From: a bacterium 0.1xD8-71
GTDB taxonomy: Bacteria > Bacillota > Clostridia > Lachnospirales > Lachnospiraceae
DNA: 64,000 nt
Direction of reading: 5' to 3'
Assembly (NCBI GenBank): GCA_003612405.1
Contig: RAYR01000014.1
Coordinates: 109,131 to 173,130 of the forward strand
Under the pieces are notes generated by a model. The model was not told where the DNA came from. It ran no database searches and saw only the letters and a list, made by a program, of their open reading frames with translations. How positions within the stretch are numbered: position 1 is the stretch's first letter; each line of letters starts with the position of its first letter. The position numbers were made by a program, and so were the translations under genes. Positions 45,026 through 54,105 of this stretch are shown here, piece after piece.

Positions 45026-47533
45026 TTATTTATTTTTTCTGGAACCCATGCTCACGGAAGCCTCTTTGGGAATCACAACCTTGTCAAGCTTCCAGATCTC
45101 ATCCACATACTCCTGAATGGTTCTGTCGGAAGTGAACTTGCCGGAACATGCCACATTTAAGATGGCACTTCTTGCCCAGCCGCTCTCGTCCTTATATGCT
45201 TCTTCCACCTTTCTCTGCGCCTCAGCATAGGCCTTGAAATCCTTTAAGATGAAATAGGTATCAGCCTTAGCGGTACTTTGCGTATTTAAGAGAGAGTTAT
45301 ACAAGGATCTGAACATATCCGGATCACCCGGCGCGTAAGTGCCGTTAATCAACTGCATCAGCACTTTTCTCACATCAGGATCGTTGTTGAAAATCTCTGT
45401 GGGATCATAGCCGCCGTAGTTCTCATAACGGATAACTTCGTCGGAACTCAAACCGAAGATGAAAGCGCTCTCCTCTCCCACTTCTTCCACAATCTCCACG
45501 TTCGCGCCATCCATGGTGCCGATGGTAAGAGCACCGTTTAACATGAACTTCATGTTACCCGTACCGGAAGCTTCCTTGCTGGCTGTGGATATCTGTTCGG
45601 ACACATCTGCCGCCGCAAAGATAATCTCTGCATTGGATACCCGGTAGTTCTCGATAAATACCACCTTAATCTTACCGTTAATGGCAGGGTCGTTATTGAC
45701 CACATCCGCCACGGAATTGATCAGTTTGATTGTCAGTTTCGCATTCTTATAACCTGCCGCCGCTTTGGCGCCAAAGATGAAGGTACGAGGATAGAATTCC
45801 ATATCCGGATGTTCCTTCAATTCATTGTACAGGTACATCACATGCAGAATGTTCAGAAGCTGGCGCTTGTACTCATGCAATCTCTTAACCTGTACATCGA
45901 AGATGGAACGAGGATTCACTTCCACGCCATTGTGCTCTAAGATATACTCCGCCAGACGCACCTTGTTCTGATACTTAATGTTCATGAACTCCTGCTGCGC
46001 CTTCTCATCATCCGCATAAATCTTCAACTTGTTGATCTTCGGCAGATCGGTAATCCAGTCGTTGCCCACATGTGCCGTTACCCAGTCTGCCAGAAGCGGA
46101 TTGGCATGCAGAAGGAATCTTCTCTGGGTAATGCCGTTGGTCTTATTGTTGAACTTCTCCGGCATCATTTCGTAGAAGTCTTTCAGTTCCTGATTCTTTA
46201 AAATCTCGGTATGTAATCTGGCCACACCGTTGACAGAATAGCCTGCTACGATGGCGAGATGTGCCATCTTGACCTGACCGTCATAAATGATTGCCATCTT
46301 GCGGACTTTCTCATGATTGCCAGGATATTTCTGCTCAATCTGTGCAATAAATCTGCGGTTGATTTCCTCCACAATCTGATAGACACGGGGCAGCAATCTG
46401 GAGAACAGTTCAATGGGCCATTTCTCCAGAGCCTCGGACATAATCGTGTGATTGGTATAAGCACAGGTCTTTGTGGTCACTTCCCATGCCTCGTCCCAGG
46501 TGAGATAATGCTCATCCATCAGAATCCGCATCAGTTCGGCGATCGCCACTGTCGGATGGGTGTCATTCAGCTGGAAGGTCACCTTCTCATACAGCTTCCT
46601 GACATCATCATGTTTTCTCATATATTTAGCCACTGCTTCCTGTACTGAAGCGGAGATAAAGAAATACTGCTGTTTTAAACGCAGTTCCTTACCTGCATAA
46701 TGATTATCGTTAGGATAAAGTACCTCTACAATATTTCTGGCAAGATTCTCCTGCTCCACAGCCTTCTGATAATCTCCCTTATCAAAGGAATCCAGCTGGA
46801 AACAATTCACAGGCTCCGCATCCCAGATTCTTAAGGTATTGACAATGCCATTGCCATAGCCAACCACCGGCAGGTCATAAGGAATTGCCGTTACTGCCTG
46901 ATAACCTTCCAGCCGGAAATTACTTCTGCCGTTTTCATCCACATACACATTGACATAGCCCCCAAAACGTACCTCCTTGGTATATTCGGGTCTTCTCAGC
47001 TCAAAGGGATTGCCGTCACGAAGCCAGTTATCCGGCACTTCCACCTGGTAACCGTCCCGGATTTCCTGTTTGAACATACCGTAACGATAACGGATACCAC
47101 AGCCATATGCCGCATAGCCGAGTGTGGCAAGGGAATCTAAGAAACATGCCGCAAGACGGCCAAGACCGCCGTTTCCCAAAGCTGCATCCGGCTCCTGGTC
47201 TTCCACCACATTAATGTCGATGCCAAGCTCGTCCAGTGCTTTCTCCACTGCCTTATATGCCTGTAAGTTAATCATGTTATTTCCCAGGGCACGACCCATC
47301 AGAAATTCCATGGACAGGTAATATACCATCTTGGGATCCTGCTTGTCATACTCTTTCTGCGTGGTCAGCCACTGATCCACGATAGCATCCTTAATCGCAT
47401 AGGATACCGCCTGGAAAATCTGCTGATCCGTAGCCTCCTCGAGCGTCTTTCTGTAGAGCGTCTTCACATTGTAAAGTACGCTTCTCTTAAAAAGCTCTGT
47501 ATCAAAACCCGTTGTTACAGCTTTCTTTACCAT
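45026..47533 (-). CDS. glgP: Glycogen/maltodextrin phosphorylase
   Basis: PLP enzyme of 835 residues that releases glucose-1-phosphate from alpha-1,4-glucans. The PLP lysine lies in EASGTGNMKFMLNGALTIGT; other blocks are LGNGGLGRLAACFLDS, QLNDTHPTVAIAELMR and KRLHEYKRQLLN. Length is typical. The frame extends to 47584, but the ATG at 47533 has GAGGAGG seven bases upstream. It is a single-gene unit: a strong terminator follows, and no other glycogen gene is in the window. Confidence 0.97.
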   Translation of the reverse strand: MVKKAVTTGFDTELFKRSVLYNVKTLYRKTLEEATDQQIFQAVSYAIKDAIVDQWLTTQKEYDKQDPKMVYYLSMEFLMGRALGNNMINLQAYKAVEKALDELGIDINVVEDQEPDAALGNGGLGRLAACFLDSLATLGYAAYGCGIRYRYGMFKQEIRDGYQVEVPDNWLRDGNPFELRRPEYTKEVRFGGYVNVYVDENGRSNFRLEGYQAVTAIPYDLPVVGYGNGIVNTLRIWDAEPVNCFQLDSFDKGDYQKAVEQENLARNIVEVLYPNDNHYAGKELRLKQQYFFISASVQEAVAKYMRKHDDVRKLYEKVTFQLNDTHPTVAIAELMRILMDEHYLTWDEAWEVTTKTCAYTNHTIMSEALEKWPIELFSRLLPRVYQIVEEINRRFIAQIEQKYPGNHEKVRKMAIIYDGQVKMAHLAIVAGYSVNGVARLHTEILKNQELKDFYEMMPEKFNNKTNGITQRRFLLHANPLLADWVTAHVGNDWITDLPKINKLKIYADDEKAQQEFMNIKYQNKVRLAEYILEHNGVEVNPRSIFDVQVKRLHEYKRQLLNILHVMYLYNELKEHPDMEFYPRTFIFGAKAAAGYKNAKLTIKLINSVADVVNNDPAINGKIKVVFIENYRVSNAEIIFAAADVSEQISTASKEASGTGNMKFMLNGALTIGTMDGANVEIVEEVGEESAFIFGLSSDEVIRYENYGGYDPTEIFNNDPDVRKVLMQLINGTYAPGDPDMFRSLYNSLLNTQSTAKADTYFILKDFKAYAEAQRKVEEAYKDESGWARSAILNVACSGKFTSDRTIQEYVDEIWKLDKVVIPKEASVSMGSRKNK

Positions 47534-47679
47534 CTTTGTTCCTCCTCGTTTACTCTTAGCAGTGAAAAACAGTTGCTGTCTCAATTACATTTTATTATAT
47601 ATCGTATTCCTGCTTTTGACCATATGTAATATGTGAAATATTCATCAATATTCATAAAGCTTGCCAATCTCCCCGCTTA

Positions 47680-47808
47680 TCAGGCCTTTGCAATAACACA
47701 CGCTCCTGCCCCGCTCATATCCATCCCGCCAGCCGATGCTGTAATGGGTACTGTAAGCAGACCGGCCGCAGAAACTGCGGCCGCCGCCATACAAACTTTC
47801 CCAAACAT
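47680..47808 (-). CDS. Possible small secreted peptide downstream of ileS
   Basis: A 42-codon frame beginning MFGKVCMAAAAVSAAGLLTV and ending GAGACVIAKA looks like a signal peptide with a short tail. It begins 20 bp after the ileS stop. There is no ribosome site before the ATG, and part of the codons forms a GC-rich hairpin (CGGCCGCAG...CTGCGGCCG). It may be a chance frame in an untranslated tail. Function unknown; I list it with low confidence. Confidence 0.25.
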   Translation of the reverse strand: MFGKVCMAAAAVSAAGLLTVPITASAGGMDMSGAGACVIAKA

Positions 47809-47827
47809 TGTTTTTATTTTACTATCT

Positions 47828-50800
47828 TTACACTTTTTCCACACCAATCGTAACTTTTTCACCATTGACATTCCACTCTTTGGAGACAGCAAGTTCTTCT
47901 TCCGTGACAATCGCTTCCGCCAGAACTTTGCCCGCGATCATTTCCTCATTCCTGGCCGCAATCTGCGCCACCTTCTCATTCCCGTTAATGGTGACTTTGA
48001 TATGATCCATAACCTCAAAGTCCGCATCTTTTCTCATGGTCTGAATCTTGCTGATGATCTCGTACACAAATCCTTCCTCAATCAGTTCTTCCGTCAGATT
48101 CGTGTCGAGCACCACCGTCACATAGTTGTCGGCCTCCGCGACGAAGCCTTCTTTCTGCGCCATATCAATCAGCAGATCTTCCTCCGCCAGGGAAACCTCC
48201 GTGCCGTCCACCGTAAAGGTAAGCGCACCGTTTGTCTTTAAGGTCTCCATAGCTGCACTGCCGTCCATATCGGACAGATATGCCTTGATACCGCCAAGCT
48301 GTTTACCGTACTTAGGCCCCACGGTCTTAAGCTGAGGCTTGAAGCTGTAGGTTGTAAACGCAGACACATCATCCGAAAAGACAATCTGCTTCACGTTCAG
48401 CTCATCCCTGATAATATCCTGATAGAAGTCGTCCAGTACTTTCTCGGCCTTCACATACATGGTGCCGATAGGCTGACGGTTCTTGATACTCGCCGTATTG
48501 CGGGCCGCCCGTCCCATAACCACGATTTTCAGGACTTCTTCCATGGATTCTTCCAGTTTCTTGTCAATCATCGCCTCGTCCGCCACGGGGAAGTCACACA
48601 GGTGGATACTTTCCGGTGCATCCTGATCCACACTGCACACCAGATTTCTGTAGATTTCCTCCGTCATAAAGGGAACCATGGGCGCCGCACATTTACAGAT
48701 GGTCACAAGCGCCGTATAGAGGGTCATGTAGGCATTGATCTTATCCTGTTCCATGCCCTTTGCCCAGAAGCGTTCACGGCTTCTTCTCACATACCAGTTG
48801 CTCATCTCGTCCACAAAGTTATCCAGAACCCTTGCGGCCTCCGGAATTCTGTACTGATCCAGGTGATTGTCCACTTCCTTGACCGCCGTATTTAATTTGG
48901 ACAACAGCCACTTATCCATAACCGGAAGCTTGTCATATTCCAGGCTGTATCTGGTCGCATCAAACTGGTCGATATTGGCATAGAGCACAAAGAAAGCGTA
49001 AGTGTTCCACAAAGTGCCCAGGAACTTCCTCTGTCCCTCCTGCACGGCCTTCCCATGGAACCGGTTTGGCAGCCAGGGCGCCGAATTAATATAGAAATAC
49101 CAACGGATTGCATCCGCCCCGTAAGTCGCCAGCGCTTCAAAAGGATCTATCGCATTGCCCTTGGACTTACTCATCTTCTGCCCATTCTCATCCTGTATAT
49201 GTCCCAGCACGATGACATTTTCAAATGACGATTTATTGAACAGCAGCGTAGACTCTGCCAACAGGGAATAGAACCACCCTCTGGTCTGATCCACCGCCTC
49301 ACAGATAAACTGCGCCGGAAACTGTTTCTCAAACAAATCCTGATTCTCAAACGGATAGTGATATTGTGCGAAAGGCATGGCCCCGGAATCGAACCAGCAG
49401 TCAATCACCTCCGGCACACGTTTCATGGTCTTGCCGCACTTCGGACAGGTACAGGTAATCTCGTCGATATAAGGTCTGTGCAGTTCCACCGTCTGCGCCG
49501 ACGGATTACCGCTCATCTTCTCCAGCTCATCCCTGGAACCGATGGACTCCATATGGCCGCAGCCCTCACACTCCCACACATTTAAAGGTGTGCCCCAGTA
49601 ACGGTTTCTGGAAACACCCCAGTCCTGAATATTCTCAAGCCAGTTGCCGAAACGCCCCTCGCCGATGGACTCCGGAATCCAGTTGACCGTCTTATTGTTG
49701 GCCACCAGTTCATCCCGCACCGCCGTCATCTTGATAAACCAGGACTCTCTTGCATAATAGATCAGCGGGGTATCACAGCGCCAGCAGAAAGGATAGTCAT
49801 GCTCGAACTTGGGCGCATCAAACAGCTTGCCCTCTTTATCCAGATCCTTGATGATCTCCGGATCCGCATCTTTTACGAAGGTGCCTGCGTAAGCAGTCTC
49901 CTCGGTCATATTACCCTTGCCGTCCACAAACTGCACGAAGGGCAGATCATACTTGCGTCCCACCTGGGCGTCGTCCTCACCGAAAGCCGGCGCAATATGA
50001 ACGATTCCGGTACCATCCGTCATGGTAACGTAGTTGTCGCAGGTCACATAATGGGCTTTCTTTTTCTGTTTCTCCGCTTCCTTACCGGCACAGGCAAAGA
50101 GAGGTTCATACTCTTTATATTCCAGATCCGTGCCCACATAGGTCTCTAAGATTTCGTAGGCAGGAGCATCATCTTTGGCCAGTTTGCCAAGCACCGTATC
50201 CAACAGAGCCTGAGCCATATAATAGTTATATCCGTCCGCCGCCTTTACCTTCACGTAGGTTTCATCAGGATTCACACAGAGCGCCACATTGGAGGGCAGT
50301 GTCCAGGGCGTGGTGGTCCATGCCAGAAAATAAGCATCCTCTCCCACTACCTTAAATCTTGCCACGGCGGAGCGCTCCTTCACCGCCTTATAGCCCTGTG
50401 CCACCTCATGGGATGACAAAGGTGTCCCGCAGCGCGGGCAGTAAGGCACAATCTTAAAGCCCTTATAGAGAAGTCCCTTATCCCAGATCTGCTTAAGCGC
50501 CCACCATTCGGACTCAATAAAATTATCATGATAAGTCACATAGGGATCATCCATATCCGCCCAGAAACCGACCGTCTGGGAGAAATCCTCCCACATGCCC
50601 TTATACTGCCACACAGACTCCTTACATTTTCCGATAAAGGGATCCAGACCATATTCTTCAATCTGCTCCTTGCCATCCAGGCCCAGGAGCTTCTCCACTT
50701 CCAGTTCCACCGGCAGACCATGGGTATCCCATCCTGCCTTACGGGGCACCATGTATCCCTTCATGGTACGGTATCTGGGAATCATATCCTTCATGGCGCG

Positions 50801-50983
50801 TGTCAGCACGTGTCCAATGTGCGGCTTGCCGTTGGCCGTCGGCGGGCCGTCATAAAAAGTATAAGTGGGCCCTTCTTTTCTTGCCTCCATGCTCTTCCTG
50901 AAAATGTCATTTTCTTTCCAGAACTGGCATACTTCTTTCTCTCTGTCCACAAAATTCAAGTTCGCGTCAACTTTCTGGTACAT
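47828..50983 (-). CDS. ileS: Isoleucyl-tRNA synthetase
   Basis: Class I synthetase of 1051 residues that charges tRNA-Ile. Signature motifs: GKPHIGHVLTRAMKD (HIGH) and GQKMSKSKGNAIDPF (KMSKS). The editing domain has DGTGIVHIAPAFGEDD. Zinc-type Cys pairs occur in the insertion (CEGCGHMES, CTCPKCGK). The length, N-terminus and motif context resemble the eukaryote-like IleS2 type, which is often less sensitive to mupirocin; that is family knowledge, not shown here. Expression is under a T-box leader. An inverted-repeat element lies between leader and start codon. Confidence 0.97.
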   Translation of the reverse strand: MYQKVDANLNFVDREKEVCQFWKENDIFRKSMEARKEGPTYTFYDGPPTANGKPHIGHVLTRAMKDMIPRYRTMKGYMVPRKAGWDTHGLPVELEVEKLLGLDGKEQIEEYGLDPFIGKCKESVWQYKGMWEDFSQTVGFWADMDDPYVTYHDNFIESEWWALKQIWDKGLLYKGFKIVPYCPRCGTPLSSHEVAQGYKAVKERSAVARFKVVGEDAYFLAWTTTPWTLPSNVALCVNPDETYVKVKAADGYNYYMAQALLDTVLGKLAKDDAPAYEILETYVGTDLEYKEYEPLFACAGKEAEKQKKKAHYVTCDNYVTMTDGTGIVHIAPAFGEDDAQVGRKYDLPFVQFVDGKGNMTEETAYAGTFVKDADPEIIKDLDKEGKLFDAPKFEHDYPFCWRCDTPLIYYARESWFIKMTAVRDELVANNKTVNWIPESIGEGRFGNWLENIQDWGVSRNRYWGTPLNVWECEGCGHMESIGSRDELEKMSGNPSAQTVELHRPYIDEITCTCPKCGKTMKRVPEVIDCWFDSGAMPFAQYHYPFENQDLFEKQFPAQFICEAVDQTRGWFYSLLAESTLLFNKSSFENVIVLGHIQDENGQKMSKSKGNAIDPFEALATYGADAIRWYFYINSAPWLPNRFHGKAVQEGQRKFLGTLWNTYAFFVLYANIDQFDATRYSLEYDKLPVMDKWLLSKLNTAVKEVDNHLDQYRIPEAARVLDNFVDEMSNWYVRRSRERFWAKGMEQDKINAYMTLYTALVTICKCAAPMVPFMTEEIYRNLVCSVDQDAPESIHLCDFPVADEAMIDKKLEESMEEVLKIVVMGRAARNTASIKNRQPIGTMYVKAEKVLDDFYQDIIRDELNVKQIVFSDDVSAFTTYSFKPQLKTVGPKYGKQLGGIKAYLSDMDGSAAMETLKTNGALTFTVDGTEVSLAEEDLLIDMAQKEGFVAEADNYVTVVLDTNLTEELIEEGFVYEIISKIQTMRKDADFEVMDHIKVTINGNEKVAQIAARNEEMIAGKVLAEAIVTEEELAVSKEWNVNGEKVTIGVEKV

Positions 50984-51018
50984 ACTCTTCTTCCTTTCTC
51001 TACTAAATTGGGTTGAGA

Positions 51019-51140
51019 CGAATAAGCAGACTCGAAAGATTTCATCTTTCGAGTTCGCGTTGCTCGTCAGAAGCCCTACAGATCAGGCGCTCATGCAAGC
51101 ATGGCACCTAATCTGTATGCCTTCTGACTCTGCTTATTCG
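51019..51140. repeat. Nested inverted-repeat element between T-box and ileS
   Basis: Perfect 12-bp terminal inverted repeats (CGAATAAGCAGA at 51019-51030 and complement at 51129-51140) enclose three hairpins: a 10-bp stem at 51031-51053, GTCAGAAG/CTTCTGAC (51066-51073 with 51121-51128), and TACAGAT/ATCTGTA (51077 with 51111) with CATGC/GCATG at its tip. The 122 bp form one branched structure and code for nothing. Placement after the T-box terminator and 36 bp before the ileS ATG suggests a MITE-like insertion in the leader. Confidence 0.8.
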
Positions 51141-51152
51141 CGTAGAATATGA

Positions 51153-51427
51153 AAGCCCCGTCCAGTAAAAGGACGAGGCTAATTCTCGTTATACCACCTG
51201 TTACTCCCGTACTGCCGCCCTTCTATACTATAGAGCGCTCTATACGTCATCCCATAACGGAGGATATCCGGCGGTACTTACTGCTCCTGCATCTTAATCC
51301 ATACAAAAGGTTCAGCCCGCGACTCGGAAGTGATTTTCCCTGATCTCCTACTCGTACCGGTCTTGCACCCTCACCGGCTCGCTGTGACTTTTGAAAATCA
51401 GCTACTGTCTTCTTCAACGTCTTTATA
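51153..51427 (-). promoter_or_regulatory. T-box riboswitch (tRNA-Ile) of ileS
   Basis: Leader RNA that reads the charging state of tRNA-Ile and lets transcription continue when the tRNA is uncharged. The T-box core is at 51185-51202 (minus strand AACAGGTGGTATAACGAG). The terminator follows: GCCTCGTCC (51171-51179) with GGACGGGGC (51155-51163), then TTTC. Stem I lies around 51300-51400, with CCGGTGAGGGTGCAAGACCGG-type distal arm and AGTAGGA. A likely Ile specifier AUC is at 51334-51332, followed by ACUUCC; a second AUC is at 51344-51342. The gene directly downstream is ileS, which agrees. Confidence 0.88.
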
Positions 51428-51433
51428 GATGCC

Positions 51434-51463
51434 ATTATAATTCCCGGAAATCAGAGTTGTCAA
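51434..51463 (-). promoter_or_regulatory. Promoter of the ileS T-box transcript
   Basis: On the minus strand: consensus TTGACA, 18 bp, consensus TATAAT. The -35 overlaps the stop of degV, so the two genes are transcribed independently. Confidence 0.8.
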
Positions 51464-52347
51464 GAAGTAAAATACTTCCCAAACTTCCCCTCGTCCGCAT
51501 CAAAGAAACAAAATCCCACAATTCCCCGCCCAGTATGGGCACCGATGGCACAGCCTACGGTTCCTATCATGACCGCCTTAGGATGAAACTCTGTCTCTAT
51601 CAGCGAAAGCATATAGTCCCTGCCTTCCTCATCCTCCCCATGGCAGAGGGCAACGGTCTGCTCTTCCAGGTGACAACCGGTCTCTTTCGCGTACTCCAAC
51701 AGGAATCGCAGGGACTTCTTGCGCCCCCGCACCGTCTTAATCACCGACAACGCACCATTTTCATCCACGATCAGAACCGGTTTCATATCCAGAGTCTCCG
51801 CTAACGTCCCCTTAAATTTCGTCAGCCTGCCGCCCTTGATCAGATAAGCCAGCGTATGCACTGTAAACACATGCCGCACATGGGAAATAAAGTAATCCGC
51901 CGCTTCAATGATCTCCTCTTTGGAAGCCCCTTTTTCCAACATCGTAATAAGTTTTGATACCACAAGGCCGAACCCGATGGAGGCACATTTGGAATCAATG
52001 ATTGTCAGATCAAAATCCGGATATTCTTCCAGTACATTTGTCTTTGCCACATTCGCCGCATTATAAGTTCCGGCAATGCCCGTGGAAAAACACAGATAAA
52101 TAACCGTATCGCCCGCCTTGGCATAAGGCAGAAACGCATCCGTAAACATTGCCGGATTGATATGATATGTCTTTACATCCCTCTTAATATCATCCAGTAT
52201 CTCATAAAACTCTTTCGTCTGAATCGTAGCCCCGTCGAAATAATCCACATCGTCAATCACCACCGGCGTGGGAATCACATGCAGCTTATGTTCCTCAATG
52301 TATGCCCGGGGCAGATCCGATGCCGAATCCGTAATGATTTTAAGCAT
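51460..52347 (-). CDS. DegV-family fatty-acid-binding protein
   Basis: Soluble protein of 295 residues. DegV proteins bind a fatty acid and (as FakB in staphylococci) present it to the kinase FakA for phosphorylation; a FakB role here is inference, as no FakA is in view. Family features: IITDSASDLP at the N-terminus, YLCFSTGIAGTYNAA and KGGRLTKFKG. The GTG at 52365 overlaps the AAGGAG site; the ATG at 52347 has that site nine bases upstream and matches the family start. Confidence 0.94.
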   Translation of the reverse strand: MLKIITDSASDLPRAYIEEHKLHVIPTPVVIDDVDYFDGATIQTKEFYEILDDIKRDVKTYHINPAMFTDAFLPYAKAGDTVIYLCFSTGIAGTYNAANVAKTNVLEEYPDFDLTIIDSKCASIGFGLVVSKLITMLEKGASKEEIIEAADYFISHVRHVFTVHTLAYLIKGGRLTKFKGTLAETLDMKPVLIVDENGALSVIKTVRGRKKSLRFLLEYAKETGCHLEEQTVALCHGEDEEGRDYMLSLIETEFHPKAVMIGTVGCAIGAHTGRGIVGFCFFDADEGKFGKYFTS

Positions 52348-52383
52348 AAAAATGCACTCCTTCACAATGTTGACGTTCTATAC

Positions 52384-52412
52384 ATTCTAACACTTTAAAG
52401 GAGTACATTCAA
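52384..52412 (-). promoter_or_regulatory. Promoter of degV
   Basis: On the minus strand: TTGAAT, a 17-bp spacer, TAGAAT. It gives a leader of about 30 nt to the ATG at 52347. Confidence 0.6.
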
Positions 52413-52490
52413 TGTCCTATTAATTTTTAATCTTTTCGCTCATACCATATCTATGACTTACAAAATACTGAAGCCGGCTATACATCAACA

Positions 52491-53966
52491 TCAGAAACAA
52501 ATCGGCTCCACCTCCTCACTAAGCGGTTTCATCTCATATTCCGGAAGATTGTCCAGAAGCTCTTCCAGACAAAGACCCGTGCTGCCGACCACATCATGGG
52601 CAAGCAGAATCACCTTTTTACGGCCAAGCGTGGTTCCAACGCCGTTAGCAATCAGCTTCTGGGGATCCGGATTTTTGACCGCATCCTCCAGGCTGGCGTT
52701 CCAGTCGTAATAGATATAACCTCTGTCAGTCATTTCCTGAATAATCGCCTGTCCTGTCTTTTGATTATAGGCATTGATACTGCCGCCCGGGAAACGGAAT
52801 ATATTGGTCTCCACACCCGTCACTTCATATATGGTCTGTCTTGCTTTCTCAAAATCCGCCACATAACTGTCCACACTCTCATACAGAGCATCATAATCAT
52901 GGCTGTCACAGTGAACTCCTATGGTATGCCCTTCCGCCACAATCCGCCGCGCCATGTCGGGATGCTTTCTCACATTCTCCCCCACCAGGAAAAAGGTGGC
53001 TTTGATATTCCTGTCCCGCAGGATATCCAGCACTTTCTGGGTATTTTCCTCAGAAGGCCCGTCATCAAAAGTCAGATACATGGTCTTTGGATGAAAATAA
53101 TAGACCACACCCTGTACAATGCCATCCGCAATCTGCTGCTGGTACTCGACAAGGCCGAGTCTCTGACGTTCCGCCGTATTGGAAAGAAAACCCGTCTCAA
53201 TCAGACAGGCAGGCATCGTCGTATTGCCTGTCACATGAAAGTCTCCGTCTCCGCGCAGTTCCCGCTCCACAGCCCCTGTGCTCTTTATGGTCTGCTGGTT
53301 GATCAGCTGTGCCAGTCTCTTACTGTCGCGCCCGGAATCATCCTCCTCATACCATACTTCCATCCCGCTCACCCCGGCACCTTCATCTGTAACATTCTGA
53401 TGGATGCTGATATAAATATCGGCCCCTGACTGATTGGCCTCCTTTACTCGGTCTTCCTTGGCGATATAGCTGTCTGTCTCTCTGGACATAATTACCTGAT
53501 ATCCTTGTTCTTCCAGTCTATCCCGTACAAGAAGTGCTATGGCCAGATTCAGATCCTTCTCCAAAATACCATTCCTGACGCAGCCCTCATCCGTACCGCC
53601 ATGCCCAGGATCGAGAAAAACGGTCGGAATATGTTCTGTCTCTGCCACCGCCTCCGGGACCTGATCAACTCCGTAAACTGCCATCTGTACCACCTGTGTC
53701 GTCTGTTCACCCAACGCATAAACCGGCTGTACGGACTCCTCCACACGGACTGTCTGTATCTGCTTTGTTATACCCTGCTGCGTTATATCTGTCAGCACGC
53801 GCCATCCGCCCGCCGCCGCAAACCGCACAGCAGCCATTGCCGCCAGACAAAGCAGGCTCATTACTATCGTCAGCACGCAGGTTCTCCTGAACAGACGCCT
53901 TTTCTTCTGTTCCCTCGTTTCATAACCGCAGACATATTCCCAGGTAAACGATGACTCTCCGTACAT
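52491..53966 (-). CDS. N-acetylmuramoyl-L-alanine amidase fused to polysaccharide deacetylase
   Basis: Two cell-wall enzymes in one chain of 491 residues. An N-terminal membrane anchor (about 30-48) is followed by Amidase_3 with its zinc and catalytic set: His122 (DPGHGG), Glu136 (GILEKDLN), His189 (SIHQN) and Glu257 (LIETGFLSN). Then comes a NodB-type deacetylase: Asp301-Asp302 (TFDDGPS), His352 and His356 (VHCDSHDY), RFPGGS and ILLAHD. All key residues of both are present. The pair could both cut stem peptides and deacetylate glycans, as needed to make muramic-delta-lactam of spore cortex (separately encoded CwlD and PdaA in Bacillus). The TTG at 53987 is a weaker start than the ATG at 53966. 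Confidence 0.93.
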   Translation of the reverse strand: MYGESSFTWEYVCGYETREQKKRRLFRRTCVLTIVMSLLCLAAMAAVRFAAAGGWRVLTDITQQGITKQIQTVRVEESVQPVYALGEQTTQVVQMAVYGVDQVPEAVAETEHIPTVFLDPGHGGTDEGCVRNGILEKDLNLAIALLVRDRLEEQGYQVIMSRETDSYIAKEDRVKEANQSGADIYISIHQNVTDEGAGVSGMEVWYEEDDSGRDSKRLAQLINQQTIKSTGAVERELRGDGDFHVTGNTTMPACLIETGFLSNTAERQRLGLVEYQQQIADGIVQGVVYYFHPKTMYLTFDDGPSEENTQKVLDILRDRNIKATFFLVGENVRKHPDMARRIVAEGHTIGVHCDSHDYDALYESVDSYVADFEKARQTIYEVTGVETNIFRFPGGSINAYNQKTGQAIIQEMTDRGYIYYDWNASLEDAVKNPDPQKLIANGVGTTLGRKKVILLAHDVVGSTGLCLEELLDNLPEYEMKPLSEEVEPICF

Positions 53967-54026
53967 ATCCTGATGCTCCCTCCACAACTCTTTTGTATGC
54001 TCTCCAGTATCAGCATACAGAGTGGC

Positions 54027-54092
54027 TGCATCAGAATTTCATCTAAGTTGCATCAAAGTACCATCTTTTTTGCATCAAAGTTGCATCATTTT
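54027..54092. repeat. Six 11-bp phased tandem repeats
   Basis: Units starting at 54027, 54038, 54049, 54060, 54071 and 54082 each span 11 bp, consensus TGCATCAAAGT; units 3 and 5 are identical, units 1 and 6 keep TGCATCA, units 2 and 4 keep only CATCT. The spacing is close to one DNA turn, so all units face the same side. The array lies 61 bp upstream of the amidase-deacetylase start and 14 bp past the BadF-type kinase stop. It is not a codon multiple, so non-coding. Confidence 0.8.
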
Positions 54093-54105
54093 CTGTCGGA
54101 CGCCG

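Noticed and set aside
52596..53429. Plus-strand open frame (277 codons) over the amidase-deacetylase
   Set aside because: The opposite frame has all active-site motifs of two enzymes; this one has none.
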